A stretch of DNA of 64,000 bases from JAXLSZ01 sp046330315 (GTDB lineage Bacteria > Actinomycetota > Thermoleophilia > Solirubrobacterales > 70-9): NCBI GenBank assembly GCA_046330315.1, contig JAXLSZ010000008.1, positions 62,001 to 126,000 of the forward strand. Direction: 5' to 3'. The notes beneath the pieces are model-generated. The model was not told where the DNA came from, ran no database searches, and saw nothing but the letters and a program-made list of their open reading frames with translations. Below, piece after piece: positions 24,736-33,526 of the stretch (its first letter is position 1; the number at the start of each line of letters is the position of its first letter). The translations under genes were made by a program, and so were the position numbers.

Positions 24736-26193
24736 TCAGCAGGTCCCCTGCGCCACGCAGGGGTCGAGCATCTTCAGGTGGGCTGCCCAGTTGACGCCGC
24801 TGCCGACGTCGAAGACGTATGCCCCGTTCCAGGTCCCGACGTCCCAGCGCCGGCCCAGCGCGGCGAAGCGCCCCGGCTCACCGAGTGCCCGGTACTGCTC
24901 GTCGGACTCGGTCATCAGCCCGAAGGAGTTGTCGTGGTTGGCGAAAGTGTCGCCGACGTAGAGGCCGTAGTGCGCCATCGCCTTGAGGATCGGCTTCTTC
25001 CAGGCCGGAACCGCCAGCGCGTTGATCTGCGCGTCGCTGAGGTCGAGGTAGAAGTGGGCGCCGACCGGGGGCGCGTTCTCGTTGCGCGAGCCGAAGGACG
25101 CGCAGGAGGCGGCGGTCGTTCCCTGGTCGGCCGGGTAGACGGAGTACCCCCCCGAGCACTTCACGGTCATGAACAGGGCATGGTCGATCGAGCTGCCCGT
25201 GGCCGCCGCCGAGGCCCACTCCTCGGCCCGGATCACCCCGGCGTCGAGGGCGAAGTGCGCCGCGGTGGCGTTGGAGCCGAGGCCGGTCGCGTCCTCGGTC
25301 CCCCAGGGCGTGCGACCGCCGTGGGAGACGCTGATGACCCCTCCCGAGCCGGGCAGCGGGGTCGTGTGAACCTGCCAGAAGTCGTACTCCCAGCCCTCGC
25401 TGCGGTCGATCACGGCCATGTGGCCGTCGCCGCCGCCTGCCGGCCGCGCCCCGGCCGGGATGTGAACCCGCATTCCGTCGATCTCGCAGCTCGAGGCCCA
25501 CCGGGTGCAGTTGACCGTGTATGTGGGGTCGCTGGGGCGGGCGTAGTAGACGGGATGGGAATAGTCCGCGTCGCTGCCCTCGGGGTGCCCGACGACCATC
25601 GGCTGCGCCTCGCCCCAGCCGGTCAGCCGTCGCACCACTCCGGCCGAGTCCGCGGCGATCCTCGGGTCGGCCGGGAGGGGGCGGTTGAACGGACTGAGGT
25701 CGCTGTAGGGGCGCCAGCAGCCGGCCGGCCAGCCGCCGAAGCTGTCCACCTCCACGCAGGTGCCGGGACGCGCCCGCGGGGGCCCGACCGTCTTCACCAG
25801 CGCCATGGCCCGCCGCCCGCCGCTCCTGGGGATCGACCTGGGGACCCGCATCCGGACCCTCAGCCGGCCGCGGCGAGCGCCCCCGCGGGCGTGCCTGCGC
25901 CCCACCCTGCGGTGGAGAAGGTGGCGGTGGCGGCTGGGCCGGTGGAGGATCACCGCTGCGCCGACGACCCGGTGCGGGTTGACCCCCCAGACCTTGAAGG
26001 TGATCGAGCGCCGACGGACCACCGTCGCCGGGAAGCGGTGCACCCGGACGCGCCCGGCGCCCTTGGGGGCGACGATCCCGTCACCGACCGACGCGGGGCC
26101 GGCGCCGGCCGCCGGCGCGGGCGCAGCGGTGACGGCGCTGAGCGCGAGGGCAAACCCCACAAGAGCCGATGTCCGAGTAGCCAGGTGTCTCAC
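24736..26193 (-). CDS. Secreted protein with a C-terminal domain shared with 27380-29092
   Basis: The 485-residue protein starts with a signal peptide (TSALVGFALALSAVTAAPAP) from a GTG at 26193 that follows a GAAGGGG ribosome site. A basic, beta-rich N-terminal domain of about 150 residues follows. The C-terminal 330 residues form a domain that begins CWRPYSDLSPFNRPLP and includes SCEIDGMRVHIPAGARPAGG, GDGHMAVIDRSEGWEYDFWQ and ISVSHGGRTPWGTEDATGLG. It ends PCVAQGTC. I do not recognise this domain. Conserved His, Asp, Glu and Trp residues and the setting suggest a carbohydrate-active or cell-surface role, but this is inference. Confidence 0.75.
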   Translation of the reverse strand: MRHLATRTSALVGFALALSAVTAAPAPAAGAGPASVGDGIVAPKGAGRVRVHRFPATVVRRRSITFKVWGVNPHRVVGAAVILHRPSRHRHLLHRRVGRRHARGGARRGRLRVRMRVPRSIPRSGGRRAMALVKTVGPPRARPGTCVEVDSFGGWPAGCWRPYSDLSPFNRPLPADPRIAADSAGVVRRLTGWGEAQPMVVGHPEGSDADYSHPVYYARPSDPTYTVNCTRWASSCEIDGMRVHIPAGARPAGGGDGHMAVIDRSEGWEYDFWQVHTTPLPGSGGVISVSHGGRTPWGTEDATGLGSNATAAHFALDAGVIRAEEWASAAATGSSIDHALFMTVKCSGGYSVYPADQGTTAASCASFGSRNENAPPVGAHFYLDLSDAQINALAVPAWKKPILKAMAHYGLYVGDTFANHDNSFGLMTESDEQYRALGEPGRFAALGRRWDVGTWNGAYVFDVGSGVNWAAHLKMLDPCVAQGTC

Positions 26194-26365
26194 CGCAACC
26201 CCTTCGCACACCTGACTCGGCCTGCGGCGGCGCCCGTCGCACTCCGAGCGTCGCGTTCGGACGCTTGTACGATGCCGCCGCCGCCACTGCAACCCGCGGG
26301 TCAGGGGCCCGTCACCGAGCAGAGAGACCGGCCGGCGGCCTGCGCCCGGCGGCGCCCGCTGCCGC

Positions 26366-26371
26366 TACGCT
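26366..26371 (+). promoter_or_regulatory. -10 box TACGCT of the family 2 glycosyltransferase gene
   Basis: TACGCT ends 11 bases before the ATG at 26383. No ribosome-binding site is visible in the short interval. Confidence 0.35.
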
Positions 26372-26382
26372 GCGCCGCCAGC

Positions 26383-27420
26383 ATGCAAGCCGCCCCTCCC
26401 GACTCCGAGAGTTCCGCCACGCCCGCCGTCAGCGTCCTCGTCCCGATCCTCAACGAGGCCCGCTACCTGGGCGAGACGATGCCCCCGATCCTCGCCCAGC
26501 AGTGCGAGGGCGGCCTCGAGTTCCTGCTGCTCGACGGCGGCTCCGACGACGGCACCCTGGAGATCCTCGAGGGCCTAGCCGCCACCGACCCCCGGATCAG
26601 GGTCCTCCCCAACCCCGGGCGCCACCAGTCGGCGGCGCTCAACATCGGCCTGACGGAGGCCCGCGCGCCGCTGATCTGCCGCATGGACGCGCACACCCGC
26701 TACCCGCCCGGATACGTGCAGGCCGGTGTGGACCGGCTCGGCCGTGGTGACGTCGCCTGGGCGGCCGGCCCGGCGATCGCCGTCGGCCTCGACCGCTGGT
26801 CGCGGCGCGTCGCCCTCGCTCTCAGCTCACGGCTGGGGGTCGGAGGTGCCGGCTTCCGCCTTGCCCTCGACCGGGAGGCCGAGACCGACACCGGCTTCTG
26901 CGGGGTGATCGCCGCCGAGACGCTGCGGGAGGTGGGGGGCTGGGACGAGGATTGGGCGATCAACGAGGACGGCGAGCTGGCCGCGCGGGTGCGCGGCGCC
27001 GGGGGCAAGATCGTCTGCATCCCCGATATGGCGGCGGAGTTCATCGCCCGCGACAGCCTCGACGGGCTCGCCCGCCAGTACTGGCGGTACGGGCTCGGCC
27101 GGGCCAGGACCTCCCTGCGCCACCCCGGCAGCCTGCGCCGCTCCCACCTGCTGCCGCCGGCGCTCGTCCTCACCCTGGCGGGTGCGTTGGTGGCACCCCG
27201 GCGGCTGCGGACCGCCTGCCGGCTCGCCCTCGGCCTCTACCTGGCGACGCTGGGAGCCGAGTCAGCGCGGCTGGCCTCACGGGCCGGGCCCGGCGACGCC
27301 GCCTGGCTGCCACCGGTCTTCGCCACCATGCACCTCGGCTGGGGCGCGGGGTTCCTGCTCGGCGCCGTCAGGGGTCTGCTCAGCAGGTCCCCTGGGCGAC
27401 GCAGGGGGCGAGCAGCTTGA
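26383..27420 (+). CDS. Glycosyltransferase family 2 with C-terminal membrane segments
   Basis: The 345-residue GT-A enzyme begins VSVLVPILNEARYLGETMPP and contains LLLDGGSDDGTLEILEG and PLICRMDAHTRYPPGY, the donor-binding D-x-D region (here MDAH). GWDEDWAINEDGELAARVRG is the acceptor/catalytic ED motif. Two hydrophobic segments near the C-terminus (LPPALVLTLAGALVAP, FATMHLGWGAGFLLGAV) anchor it in the membrane. It probably adds a sugar to a lipid carrier in exopolysaccharide assembly. The gene is enclosed by two opposite-strand secreted paralogues and overlaps the second by 41 bases at the 3' end. Confidence 0.88.
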   Translation: MQAAPPDSESSATPAVSVLVPILNEARYLGETMPPILAQQCEGGLEFLLLDGGSDDGTLEILEGLAATDPRIRVLPNPGRHQSAALNIGLTEARAPLICRMDAHTRYPPGYVQAGVDRLGRGDVAWAAGPAIAVGLDRWSRRVALALSSRLGVGGAGFRLALDREAETDTGFCGVIAAETLREVGGWDEDWAINEDGELAARVRGAGGKIVCIPDMAAEFIARDSLDGLARQYWRYGLGRARTSLRHPGSLRRSHLLPPALVLTLAGALVAPRRLRTACRLALGLYLATLGAESARLASRAGPGDAAWLPPVFATMHLGWGAGFLLGAVRGLLSRSPGRRRGRAA

Positions 27421-29092
27421 GATGGGCCGCCCAGTCCACGCCGCTGTTGATGTCGAAGACGTAGTTGCCGTTCCAGGTCCCCACGCCCCACTTCTTGCCC
27501 AGCGCCGCGAACTTCCCGGGCTGGCCCATCGAGAGGTACTGCTGGTCGGACTCCGAGGAGATCCCGAACGACCAGTTGTGGTTGGCGTAGGTGTCGCCGA
27601 CGTACATCCCGTAGTGGGCCAGCGCCTTGAGGATCGGCTTCTTCCAGGCCGGGACGGAGAGCGCGTCGATCTGCGCGTCGCTGAGGTCGAGGTAGAAGTG
27701 GCCGCCGACCGGGGGCGCGTCGGCGTTGGTGGCGCCGAAGCTGGAGCACGAGGCCGCGGTGGTGCCGGGATCGGCGGGGTAGACCGAGAAGCCGGCCGAG
27801 CACTTGGTGGTCATGAACAGCGCGTGGTTGATCGCGCCGCCGGCGCTCGTCGCCGCGTCCCACTCCTCCGCCCGGATCGACCCGGCGTCCAGCCCGAAGT
27901 GCGCCGCCGTCGCGTTCGAGCCGAGCCCGTCGGCGTCCGTCGTGCCCCAGCGGGTGCGGCCGCCGTGGGAGACGTTGATCGTGCCTCCGGAAGCCGGGAG
28001 CGGCACCGTGGCGACCTGCCAGAAGTCGTACTCCCAGCCGCCCGCCTGATCGATCACCGCCATGTGGCCGTCGTCGCCGCCGGCGGGACGGGCCGCGGCG
28101 GGGATGTGGATGCTCATCCCCTCGATCTCGCAGCTCGAGGTCCACTGGGTGCAGTGGATCTTGTAGACGGGGTCGCTCGCCGAGGCGTAGTAGACCGGGT
28201 GCTTGTAGTCGTCGCCGCTGCCCGAGGGGCCGCCCACCACGAGCGTCTGCGCGTTGCCCCAGCCGGTCATGCGGGCGACCACGGCCGCCGAGTTGGAGGC
28301 CAGGGTCGGGCTGGCCGGAACCGGCCGGTTGAAGGGGCTGGTGTCCGCGTAGGGGCGCCAGCACGCCGCGGGCCAGGAGGTCGGGGAGAGCAGGCCCGGA
28401 TCGCAGCTGTCCGAGCCGGTGGTCGTGCCGGTCGTGGTCGTGCCGCCTGACGAAGTGCCGCCGCTGGTTGCCGCCTGCACGGTCCAGCGGTTGGCCGCCG
28501 GGCTTGGGTCGACGTTTCCGGCGGCGTCCAGCGCGCGGACCTGGAAGTTGTGGGTGGCGTCGGAGAGCCCCGCGTAGGTCTTCGGGCTCGAGCAGCCGCT
28601 CCAGGCGGATCCGTCGAGCTGGCACTGGTAGCCGCTGGGGCCCCCGGAGCCCGAGAAGGAGATGCTGGCCGAGGTCGAGGTGACGGTGCCGCTGGGGGCC
28701 GAGGTGATCGTGGTGTCCGGCGCGACGGTGTCCACCGTGAAGCTCCGGGTCGCGGCGGTCGGGTCCACGTTGCCGGCCCGGTCGATGGCGACCACGTAGA
28801 ACTTGTGCGCTCCCTGGGAGAGCCCGCCGCCCTTGAAGGGCGAGGAACAGGACACGGCGTTGATCCCGTCCATCGCGCAGACGAAGCTCGAGCGGCGCTC
28901 GCTGGAGACGAAGTTGATGCTGGCCGAGGTCGAGGACACCAGGCCGCTCGTCCCGCCGGTCACCGTGGTCTCGGGCGGGGTCGTGTCCAGGTAGTTCGCG
29001 GCCCGCGCGCCCGGGGCGATCGTGAGCGCCGCGAGGAACCCGCCCGCGATCAGCGCGGTGACGGCGAATCTGCGGATTGCGATGGTTCCCAC
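27380..29092 (-). CDS. Secreted protein with two Ig-like domains and the shared C-terminal domain
   Basis: The 570-residue protein has a signal peptide (FAVTALIAGGFLAALTIAPG) from a GTG at 29092 placed after GGAGG. Two Ig-like repeats of about 85 residues follow, each opening TTPPETTVTGGTSG or VAPDTTITSAPSGT and ending near AIDRAGNVDPTAATRSF or ALDAAGNVDPSPAANRW. A Gly/Thr linker leads to the C-terminal domain (CWRPYADTSPFNRPVP to PCVAQGTC) that is closely similar to the product of 24736-26193. The shared domain appears to be the functional part. Function is unknown; a wall- or polysaccharide-associated enzyme is possible. Confidence 0.78.
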   Translation of the reverse strand: MGTIAIRRFAVTALIAGGFLAALTIAPGARAANYLDTTPPETTVTGGTSGLVSSTSASINFVSSERRSSFVCAMDGINAVSCSSPFKGGGLSQGAHKFYVVAIDRAGNVDPTAATRSFTVDTVAPDTTITSAPSGTVTSTSASISFSGSGGPSGYQCQLDGSAWSGCSSPKTYAGLSDATHNFQVRALDAAGNVDPSPAANRWTVQAATSGGTSSGGTTTTGTTTGSDSCDPGLLSPTSWPAACWRPYADTSPFNRPVPASPTLASNSAAVVARMTGWGNAQTLVVGGPSGSGDDYKHPVYYASASDPVYKIHCTQWTSSCEIEGMSIHIPAAARPAGGDDGHMAVIDQAGGWEYDFWQVATVPLPASGGTINVSHGGRTRWGTTDADGLGSNATAAHFGLDAGSIRAEEWDAATSAGGAINHALFMTTKCSAGFSVYPADPGTTAASCSSFGATNADAPPVGGHFYLDLSDAQIDALSVPAWKKPILKALAHYGMYVGDTYANHNWSFGISSESDQQYLSMGQPGKFAALGKKWGVGTWNGNYVFDINSGVDWAAHLKLLAPCVAQGTC

Positions 29093-29239
29093 CGAGCTAC
29101 CTCCGTCGTCTGCCGCCCCGGCCGGCGCGGCGTCATGGACTTGACTGGTCGGGGCAGCTATCGGCCCCCCGTCAGGGGCCCGCAACCGATCTGGACGGAC
29201 TCGTGGACTTTCGTCCTAGCCGGGTGGCCGGTTTACCGG

Positions 29240-30457
29240 TTACCGGCCGTCGCCCAGGCGCCCGCCGAGCAGGTGCAGCGCCCGGTCGACCTCCTCGGGG
29301 GAGACCGTCAGCGGAGGCAGCAGGCGCAGCGTCCGGGCCTCGGGAGCGTTGACGACCAGGCCCGCCTCCAGCAGGTCGGCGCAGACCTCGCGGGCGTCCA
29401 GACCGCCGCTGAGGGCGACGCCCAGCATCAGGCCGCGGCCGCGGACAGCGTCGACGCCGGGCATCGCCTCGAGGCCCTCGGTGAGGCGGGCGCCGAGCGC
29501 CCTGACCCGCCGCAACAGCCCCGGGTCGTCCACGATCTCCAGCACCGCCAGCGCGGCCGAGGCCGCGACCGGGCCGCCCGCGAAGGTCGAGCCGTGGTCG
29601 CCGGCCTCCAGGACCCCGCCGCAGGCGGGCGAGGCGATGCAGGCGCCGATCGGGAAGCCGCCGCCCAGCGCCTTCGCCGAGGTGATCAGGTCGGGCCGGA
29701 TCGGGGTCTGCTCGTACGCCCACAGCGATCCCGTCCTGCCGATCCCGGTCTGGACCTCGTCGAGGATCAGCAGCGCGTCGCTGCGGGCGCAGGCCTCTCG
29801 AGCGGCCAGCAGCACCTCATCGGCCACCGGGTAGACCCCCGCCTCCCCCTGGATCGGCTCGATCAGCACCGCCGCGGTGCTCTCGCCGACCGCCTCCGCG
29901 AGGGACCGGGGGTCCTGCGGCGCCACCGAGCGGAAGCCGGGCAGCATCGGCGCGAGGTCGGGATCGGCGGCGAAGCCGGGCGTGGCCGAGAGCGCCCCGT
30001 AGGTGCGGCCGTGGAAGTCGCGCTGGAAGCTGACGATCTCCGGCGCCGCGATCCCCCGCCGGTGGGCGTGCTTGCGGGCGACCTTGATCGCGCACTCGTT
30101 GGCCTCGGCCCCCGAGTTGCAGAAGAAGACCGGGCCGCCCAGGCACGACTCGGAGAGCCGCCGGGCGAGCTCGACCATCGGCCGCGTGTAGAAGAGGTTG
30201 GAGACGTGCATCAGCCGCCCGGCCTGCTCGGTGAGCGCTCCGACCACCGAGGGGTTGCAGTGCCCGACCGAGCAGACCGAGATTCCGGTCAGGAAGTCGA
30301 GGTACTCGCGCCCCTCGGAATCCCAGAGCCGGGTCCCCTCTCCGCGCACGAACTCGACCCCGGCCCGCCGGTAGGTCTGCATCACGTAGCGCGCCTCCAG
30401 GGCGATCAGCCCCTCGAGGTCCACCGCGCTCCCCGCCGGTTCGGCGGGAACGCTCAA
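29240..30457 (-). CDS. argD: Acetylornithine aminotransferase (ArgD)
   Basis: The 405-residue PLP enzyme converts N-acetylglutamate semialdehyde to N-acetylornithine. Family features include FLTGISVCSVGHCNPSVVGA, FFCNSGAEANECAIKVARKH, LIEPIQGEAGVYPV, LLILDEVQTGIGRTG and the PLP lysine in LITSAKALGGGFPIGA. TTG at 30457 is the proposed start. It overlaps the argB stop in TTGA and directly precedes the family N-terminus, which argues for coupled translation. It is the last gene of the run pheS-pheT-argC-argJ-argB-argD; argF and argH are not in the window. Confidence 0.93.
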   Translation of the reverse strand: MSVPAEPAGSAVDLEGLIALEARYVMQTYRRAGVEFVRGEGTRLWDSEGREYLDFLTGISVCSVGHCNPSVVGALTEQAGRLMHVSNLFYTRPMVELARRLSESCLGGPVFFCNSGAEANECAIKVARKHAHRRGIAAPEIVSFQRDFHGRTYGALSATPGFAADPDLAPMLPGFRSVAPQDPRSLAEAVGESTAAVLIEPIQGEAGVYPVADEVLLAAREACARSDALLILDEVQTGIGRTGSLWAYEQTPIRPDLITSAKALGGGFPIGACIASPACGGVLEAGDHGSTFAGGPVAASAALAVLEIVDDPGLLRRVRALGARLTEGLEAMPGVDAVRGRGLMLGVALSGGLDAREVCADLLEAGLVVNAPEARTLRLLPPLTVSPEEVDRALHLLGGRLGDGR

Positions 30458-31314
30458 GGCGTCACCATCGTGCCGATCCCGGCGTCGGTGAAGAGCTCGA
30501 GCAGCATCGAGTGCGCCCGGCGCCCGTCGATGATGTGGGCGTACTGGGTGCCACCGCTGACCGCGTCCACGCAGGCGCGCAGCTTCGGGGCCATGCCGCC
30601 CCCGACCGAGGGCAGGCGCTCGCGCACCTGCTCTACCGTCGCCCGCGAGATCAGCGAGCCCTCCTCGCCGGGGTCCTCGAGCCAGCCCTCGACGTCGGTG
30701 AGGAAGATCGCCTTGTAGGCGCCCAGCGCCGCGGCCACCTTCCCGGCCGCCTCGTCGGCGTTGACGTTGTAGGGGTTGCCCTCCCGGTCGGAGCCGGCCG
30801 AGGCGATCACCGGGATGTAGTCCTCGGCGATGTGGTGGATGACCTCGACGTCCACCCGCTCGATCGTGCCGACCATCCCGACCTCCTCGGCGTTGGCCAC
30901 CGGCGAGACCGCGAACATCTGGCCGTCCTCGCCCGAAAGCCCCACGGCGGGCTGGCCGTGGCGGCCGAGCCGCTTGATGATGTCGGAGTTGACCTTGCCC
31001 AGCAGGACCATGTTCGCCACCTCGACGGTCTCGGGGTCGGAGACGCGCAATCCCTCGTGGAAGCGAACCTCCATGCCGAGCCTCTCCATGTGTCTGGTGA
31101 TCTCCGGCCCGCCGCCGTGGACGATAACCGGGTTGATCCCGACGTACTTGAGCAGCACGACATCGGTGGCGAAGGCCTCGCGCAGCGCCTCCTCGCGCAT
31201 CGCCGCCCCCCCGTACTTGATCACCATGGTGCGCCCGTGGAACTCGCGGATGTAGGGCAGCGCCTCGAGCAGCGTCTCGACGCTGGCCCCGGATCCCGGC
31301 GCGAACCCGCTCAT
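30454..31314 (-). CDS. argB: Acetylglutamate kinase (ArgB)
   Basis: The 286-residue amino-acid kinase phosphorylates N-acetylglutamate and is the usual feedback point of arginine synthesis. MVIKYGGAAMREEALRE holds the phosphate-binding Lys and Gly-rich loop. NPVIVHGGGPEITRHMERLG, YNVNADEAAGKVAAALGAYK and FLTDVEGWL are also family motifs. Its ATG overlaps the argJ TGA in ATGA, and its TGA overlaps the argD TTG. The N-terminal extension seen in arginine-sensitive enzymes is moderate here (about 25 residues). Confidence 0.95.
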   Translation of the reverse strand: MSGFAPGSGASVETLLEALPYIREFHGRTMVIKYGGAAMREEALREAFATDVVLLKYVGINPVIVHGGGPEITRHMERLGMEVRFHEGLRVSDPETVEVANMVLLGKVNSDIIKRLGRHGQPAVGLSGEDGQMFAVSPVANAEEVGMVGTIERVDVEVIHHIAEDYIPVIASAGSDREGNPYNVNADEAAGKVAAALGAYKAIFLTDVEGWLEDPGEEGSLISRATVEQVRERLPSVGGGMAPKLRACVDAVSGGTQYAHIIDGRRAHSMLLELFTDAGIGTMVTP

Positions 31315-32471
31315 GTCGTGTACTCCGCGTTGACCCGCACGTACTCGTAGCCGAGGTCGGAGAACCAGAGGTGCGTGGCGGCGGCGCCGCGGTCGAGGCT
31401 GAGGGCGATCTCGGCCTCGGCGGCGTCGCTGCCCAGCTCGGAGGCCTCGATCGAGGAAGCCCCGATCTCCTCGAGCTCCTCCCCGGCCAGCGCCATCCCC
31501 GCCGCCTGGGCGATCCGGCCCCAGTTGGGGTCCCTCCCGAACAGCGCCGTCTTGACCAAGGGCGAGCGCCCGATCGCCCTGGCGACGCGCTCGGCCTCCT
31601 CGGGGTCCGCGGCGCCGCGGACCTCGACCCTCCCCACCCTGGTCGAGCCCTCCCCGTCGGCGACGATCTCCAGTGCAAGCTGGGTCAGCACCGCCCGCAG
31701 CAGGCCGTCGGGCAGGGGCTCGGACCCGAGGCCGCTGGACTGCAGGACGACGGTGTCGTTGGTGCTCATCTGCCCGTCCACGGTGATCCGCTCGAAGGAC
31801 TCGGAGGCAGCCTCGCGCAGCTCCCTCTCGGGCTCGGCCAGGAGGGCGTCGGTCTGCACGAAGCAGAGCATGGTCGCGAATCCCGGCTCGATCATCCCGG
31901 CCCCCTTGGCCTGGGCGCTCAGGGCGCCGCCGGGCCAGCGCAGGGAGCAGCGCTTGGGCCAGCGATCGGTGGTCACGATCGACTCGGCGAACTCCTCGCC
32001 GCCGGCCGGGGAGAGCCTCGCCGCGGCCTCGCGGATCCCCCTCCGCACCGACTCGATCGGCAGCGGGACCCCGATCGTGCCCGTCTCGGCGACCGCAACC
32101 CGTCCGGGGGGCACCCCGAGGCTCTCGGCGGCCGCCCGCTGCATGGCCAGCGCGTCCGCGAGCCCGGCCCGCCCCGTCTCGGCGTTGGCGTTGCCGGAGT
32201 TGACAGCGACCGATCGCACGGCGGACCGGTCGAGGCTGTCGCGGCAGACCCGGACCGGAGCGGCGGCCGAGGCGTTCCGGGTCAACAGCACGGCGGAGGC
32301 CACCGCCTCCGCGTCGCAGTGCAGCAGGCCGACGTCGGTCCCGCCGCTCCCCTTCAGGCCGCAGGCGGCGCCGGCCGCCCGGAAGCCGGGCGCCAGCGCG
32401 GCCGGATCCGCCTCCTCCAGGCCGGCCGGACGCTGCACCCACCGGGAGCGGAAGAAGCCCTCGCCGCTCAC
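31311..32471 (-). CDS. argJ: Glutamate N-acetyltransferase/ornithine acetyltransferase (ArgJ)
   Basis: The 386-residue enzyme recycles the acetyl group from N-acetylornithine to glutamate, and cleaves itself at a Lys-Gly-Ala-Gly-Met site with Thr in most relatives. Here the site reads SAQAKGAGMIEPGFATMLCF, then the nucleophile region TVDGQMSTNDTVVL. SVAVNSGNANAETGRAG and the C-terminal YVRVNAEYTT are also typical. GTG at 32471 overlaps the argC stop by 4 bases. The presence of ArgJ indicates the economical cyclic arginine pathway. Confidence 0.95.
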   Translation of the reverse strand: MSGEGFFRSRWVQRPAGLEEADPAALAPGFRAAGAACGLKGSGGTDVGLLHCDAEAVASAVLLTRNASAAAPVRVCRDSLDRSAVRSVAVNSGNANAETGRAGLADALAMQRAAAESLGVPPGRVAVAETGTIGVPLPIESVRRGIREAAARLSPAGGEEFAESIVTTDRWPKRCSLRWPGGALSAQAKGAGMIEPGFATMLCFVQTDALLAEPERELREAASESFERITVDGQMSTNDTVVLQSSGLGSEPLPDGLLRAVLTQLALEIVADGEGSTRVGRVEVRGAADPEEAERVARAIGRSPLVKTALFGRDPNWGRIAQAAGMALAGEELEEIGASSIEASELGSDAAEAEIALSLDRGAAATHLWFSDLGYEYVRVNAEYTT

Positions 32472-33526
32472 GCCAGCCCGGCCCCCTCGTCGATGCCCAC
32501 CATCAGGTTGAGGTTCTGGATGGCCTGGCCGGCCGCACCCTTCCAGAGGTTGTCGATCGCCGCGAAGACGACCAGCCTGTCGCTGCGGGCCACGACGGCG
32601 ATGCGGCAGAGGTTGGTGTCGCGGACGTCCCGGACCCCGGGGGGCTCTTCCACGAGCTCGACGAACCGCTCGCCCTCGTAGCGGGCCCGGTAGAGGGCGG
32701 TCGCCTCCTCCTGGCTCAGCCCTCCGGCGGTGCGCACGTAGCAGCTCACCAGCTCCCCCTGGTCGAGCGGCAGCAGGTGCGGCACGAAGGTCGGCCCGTC
32801 GGTCCCGGGATCGTGGCCCAGGAGGCGCAGCTGCTCGGCGATCTCGGGCTGGTGGCGGTGGCCCTCGACGCGGTAGGGACGGGCGTTCTCCGCCATCGAG
32901 GCGAACTGGAGCGCCTCCCCCCCGCCGCGCCCCGCCCCCGAGACACCGGACTTCGCGTCGATCACGACGTCCCCGATCAGCCCCTCGGCGGCGAGCGGGG
33001 CGAGGGCGAGCAGCGAGGCGGTCGGGTAGCAGCCGGGGTTGGCGACCAACCCCGCGTCCCCGATGCGCTCCCGGTGAAGCTCGGGGAGGCCGTACACCGC
33101 GCCCTCGATCAGCTCGGGCGCCCCGTGCGGCCCGTACCAGCGCTCGTAGGTGGGAAGGTCGCCGAGCCTGAAGTCGGCCGAGAGGTCCACGACCTGGACG
33201 CCGAGGCCGCGCAGCTCCGCCACCACCGGGGCCGAGGCCCCGTGGGGGTAGGCGACGAGGCACGCGTCCACCCCCTCGGCCCGGGAGAGGTCGAGCTCGG
33301 TCAGCTCCATGGGAACGTGGCAGCGGGGGTGGAGGCGGTCGAGCCGGGCGCCGGCGTCGCCGCGGCTGGTCGCCCCGACCAGCTCCAGGGAGGGGTGGTT
33401 CCAGACCAGCCGCGCGGCGAGCGCGCCGGCGAACCCGGAGGCCCCGGCCACCAGCACCCGTGCCCTGGGCGCACCCTCCAGAGGCTGGGCCCGGGCATCC
33501 GCCGGCGCTCCCGACCGCTCAGCCAC
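32468..33526 (-). CDS. argC: N-acetyl-gamma-glutamyl-phosphate reductase (ArgC)
   Basis: The 352-residue NADPH-dependent enzyme makes N-acetylglutamate semialdehyde. The Rossmann start is VLVAGASGFAGALAARLVWN, the catalytic Cys is in LVANPGCYPTASLLAL, and SGVSGAGRGGGEALQFA, VEGHRHQPEI and the C-terminal FAAIDNLWKGAAGQAIQNLN are diagnostic. GTG at 33526 lies inside the end of pheT (GTGGCTGA), so the arginine genes appear translationally coupled to phenylalanyl-tRNA synthetase. The first 20 residues are a poorly conserved extension. Confidence 0.95.
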   Translation of the reverse strand: MAERSGAPADARAQPLEGAPRARVLVAGASGFAGALAARLVWNHPSLELVGATSRGDAGARLDRLHPRCHVPMELTELDLSRAEGVDACLVAYPHGASAPVVAELRGLGVQVVDLSADFRLGDLPTYERWYGPHGAPELIEGAVYGLPELHRERIGDAGLVANPGCYPTASLLALAPLAAEGLIGDVVIDAKSGVSGAGRGGGEALQFASMAENARPYRVEGHRHQPEIAEQLRLLGHDPGTDGPTFVPHLLPLDQGELVSCYVRTAGGLSQEEATALYRARYEGERFVELVEEPPGVRDVRDTNLCRIAVVARSDRLVVFAAIDNLWKGAAGQAIQNLNLMVGIDEGAGLA

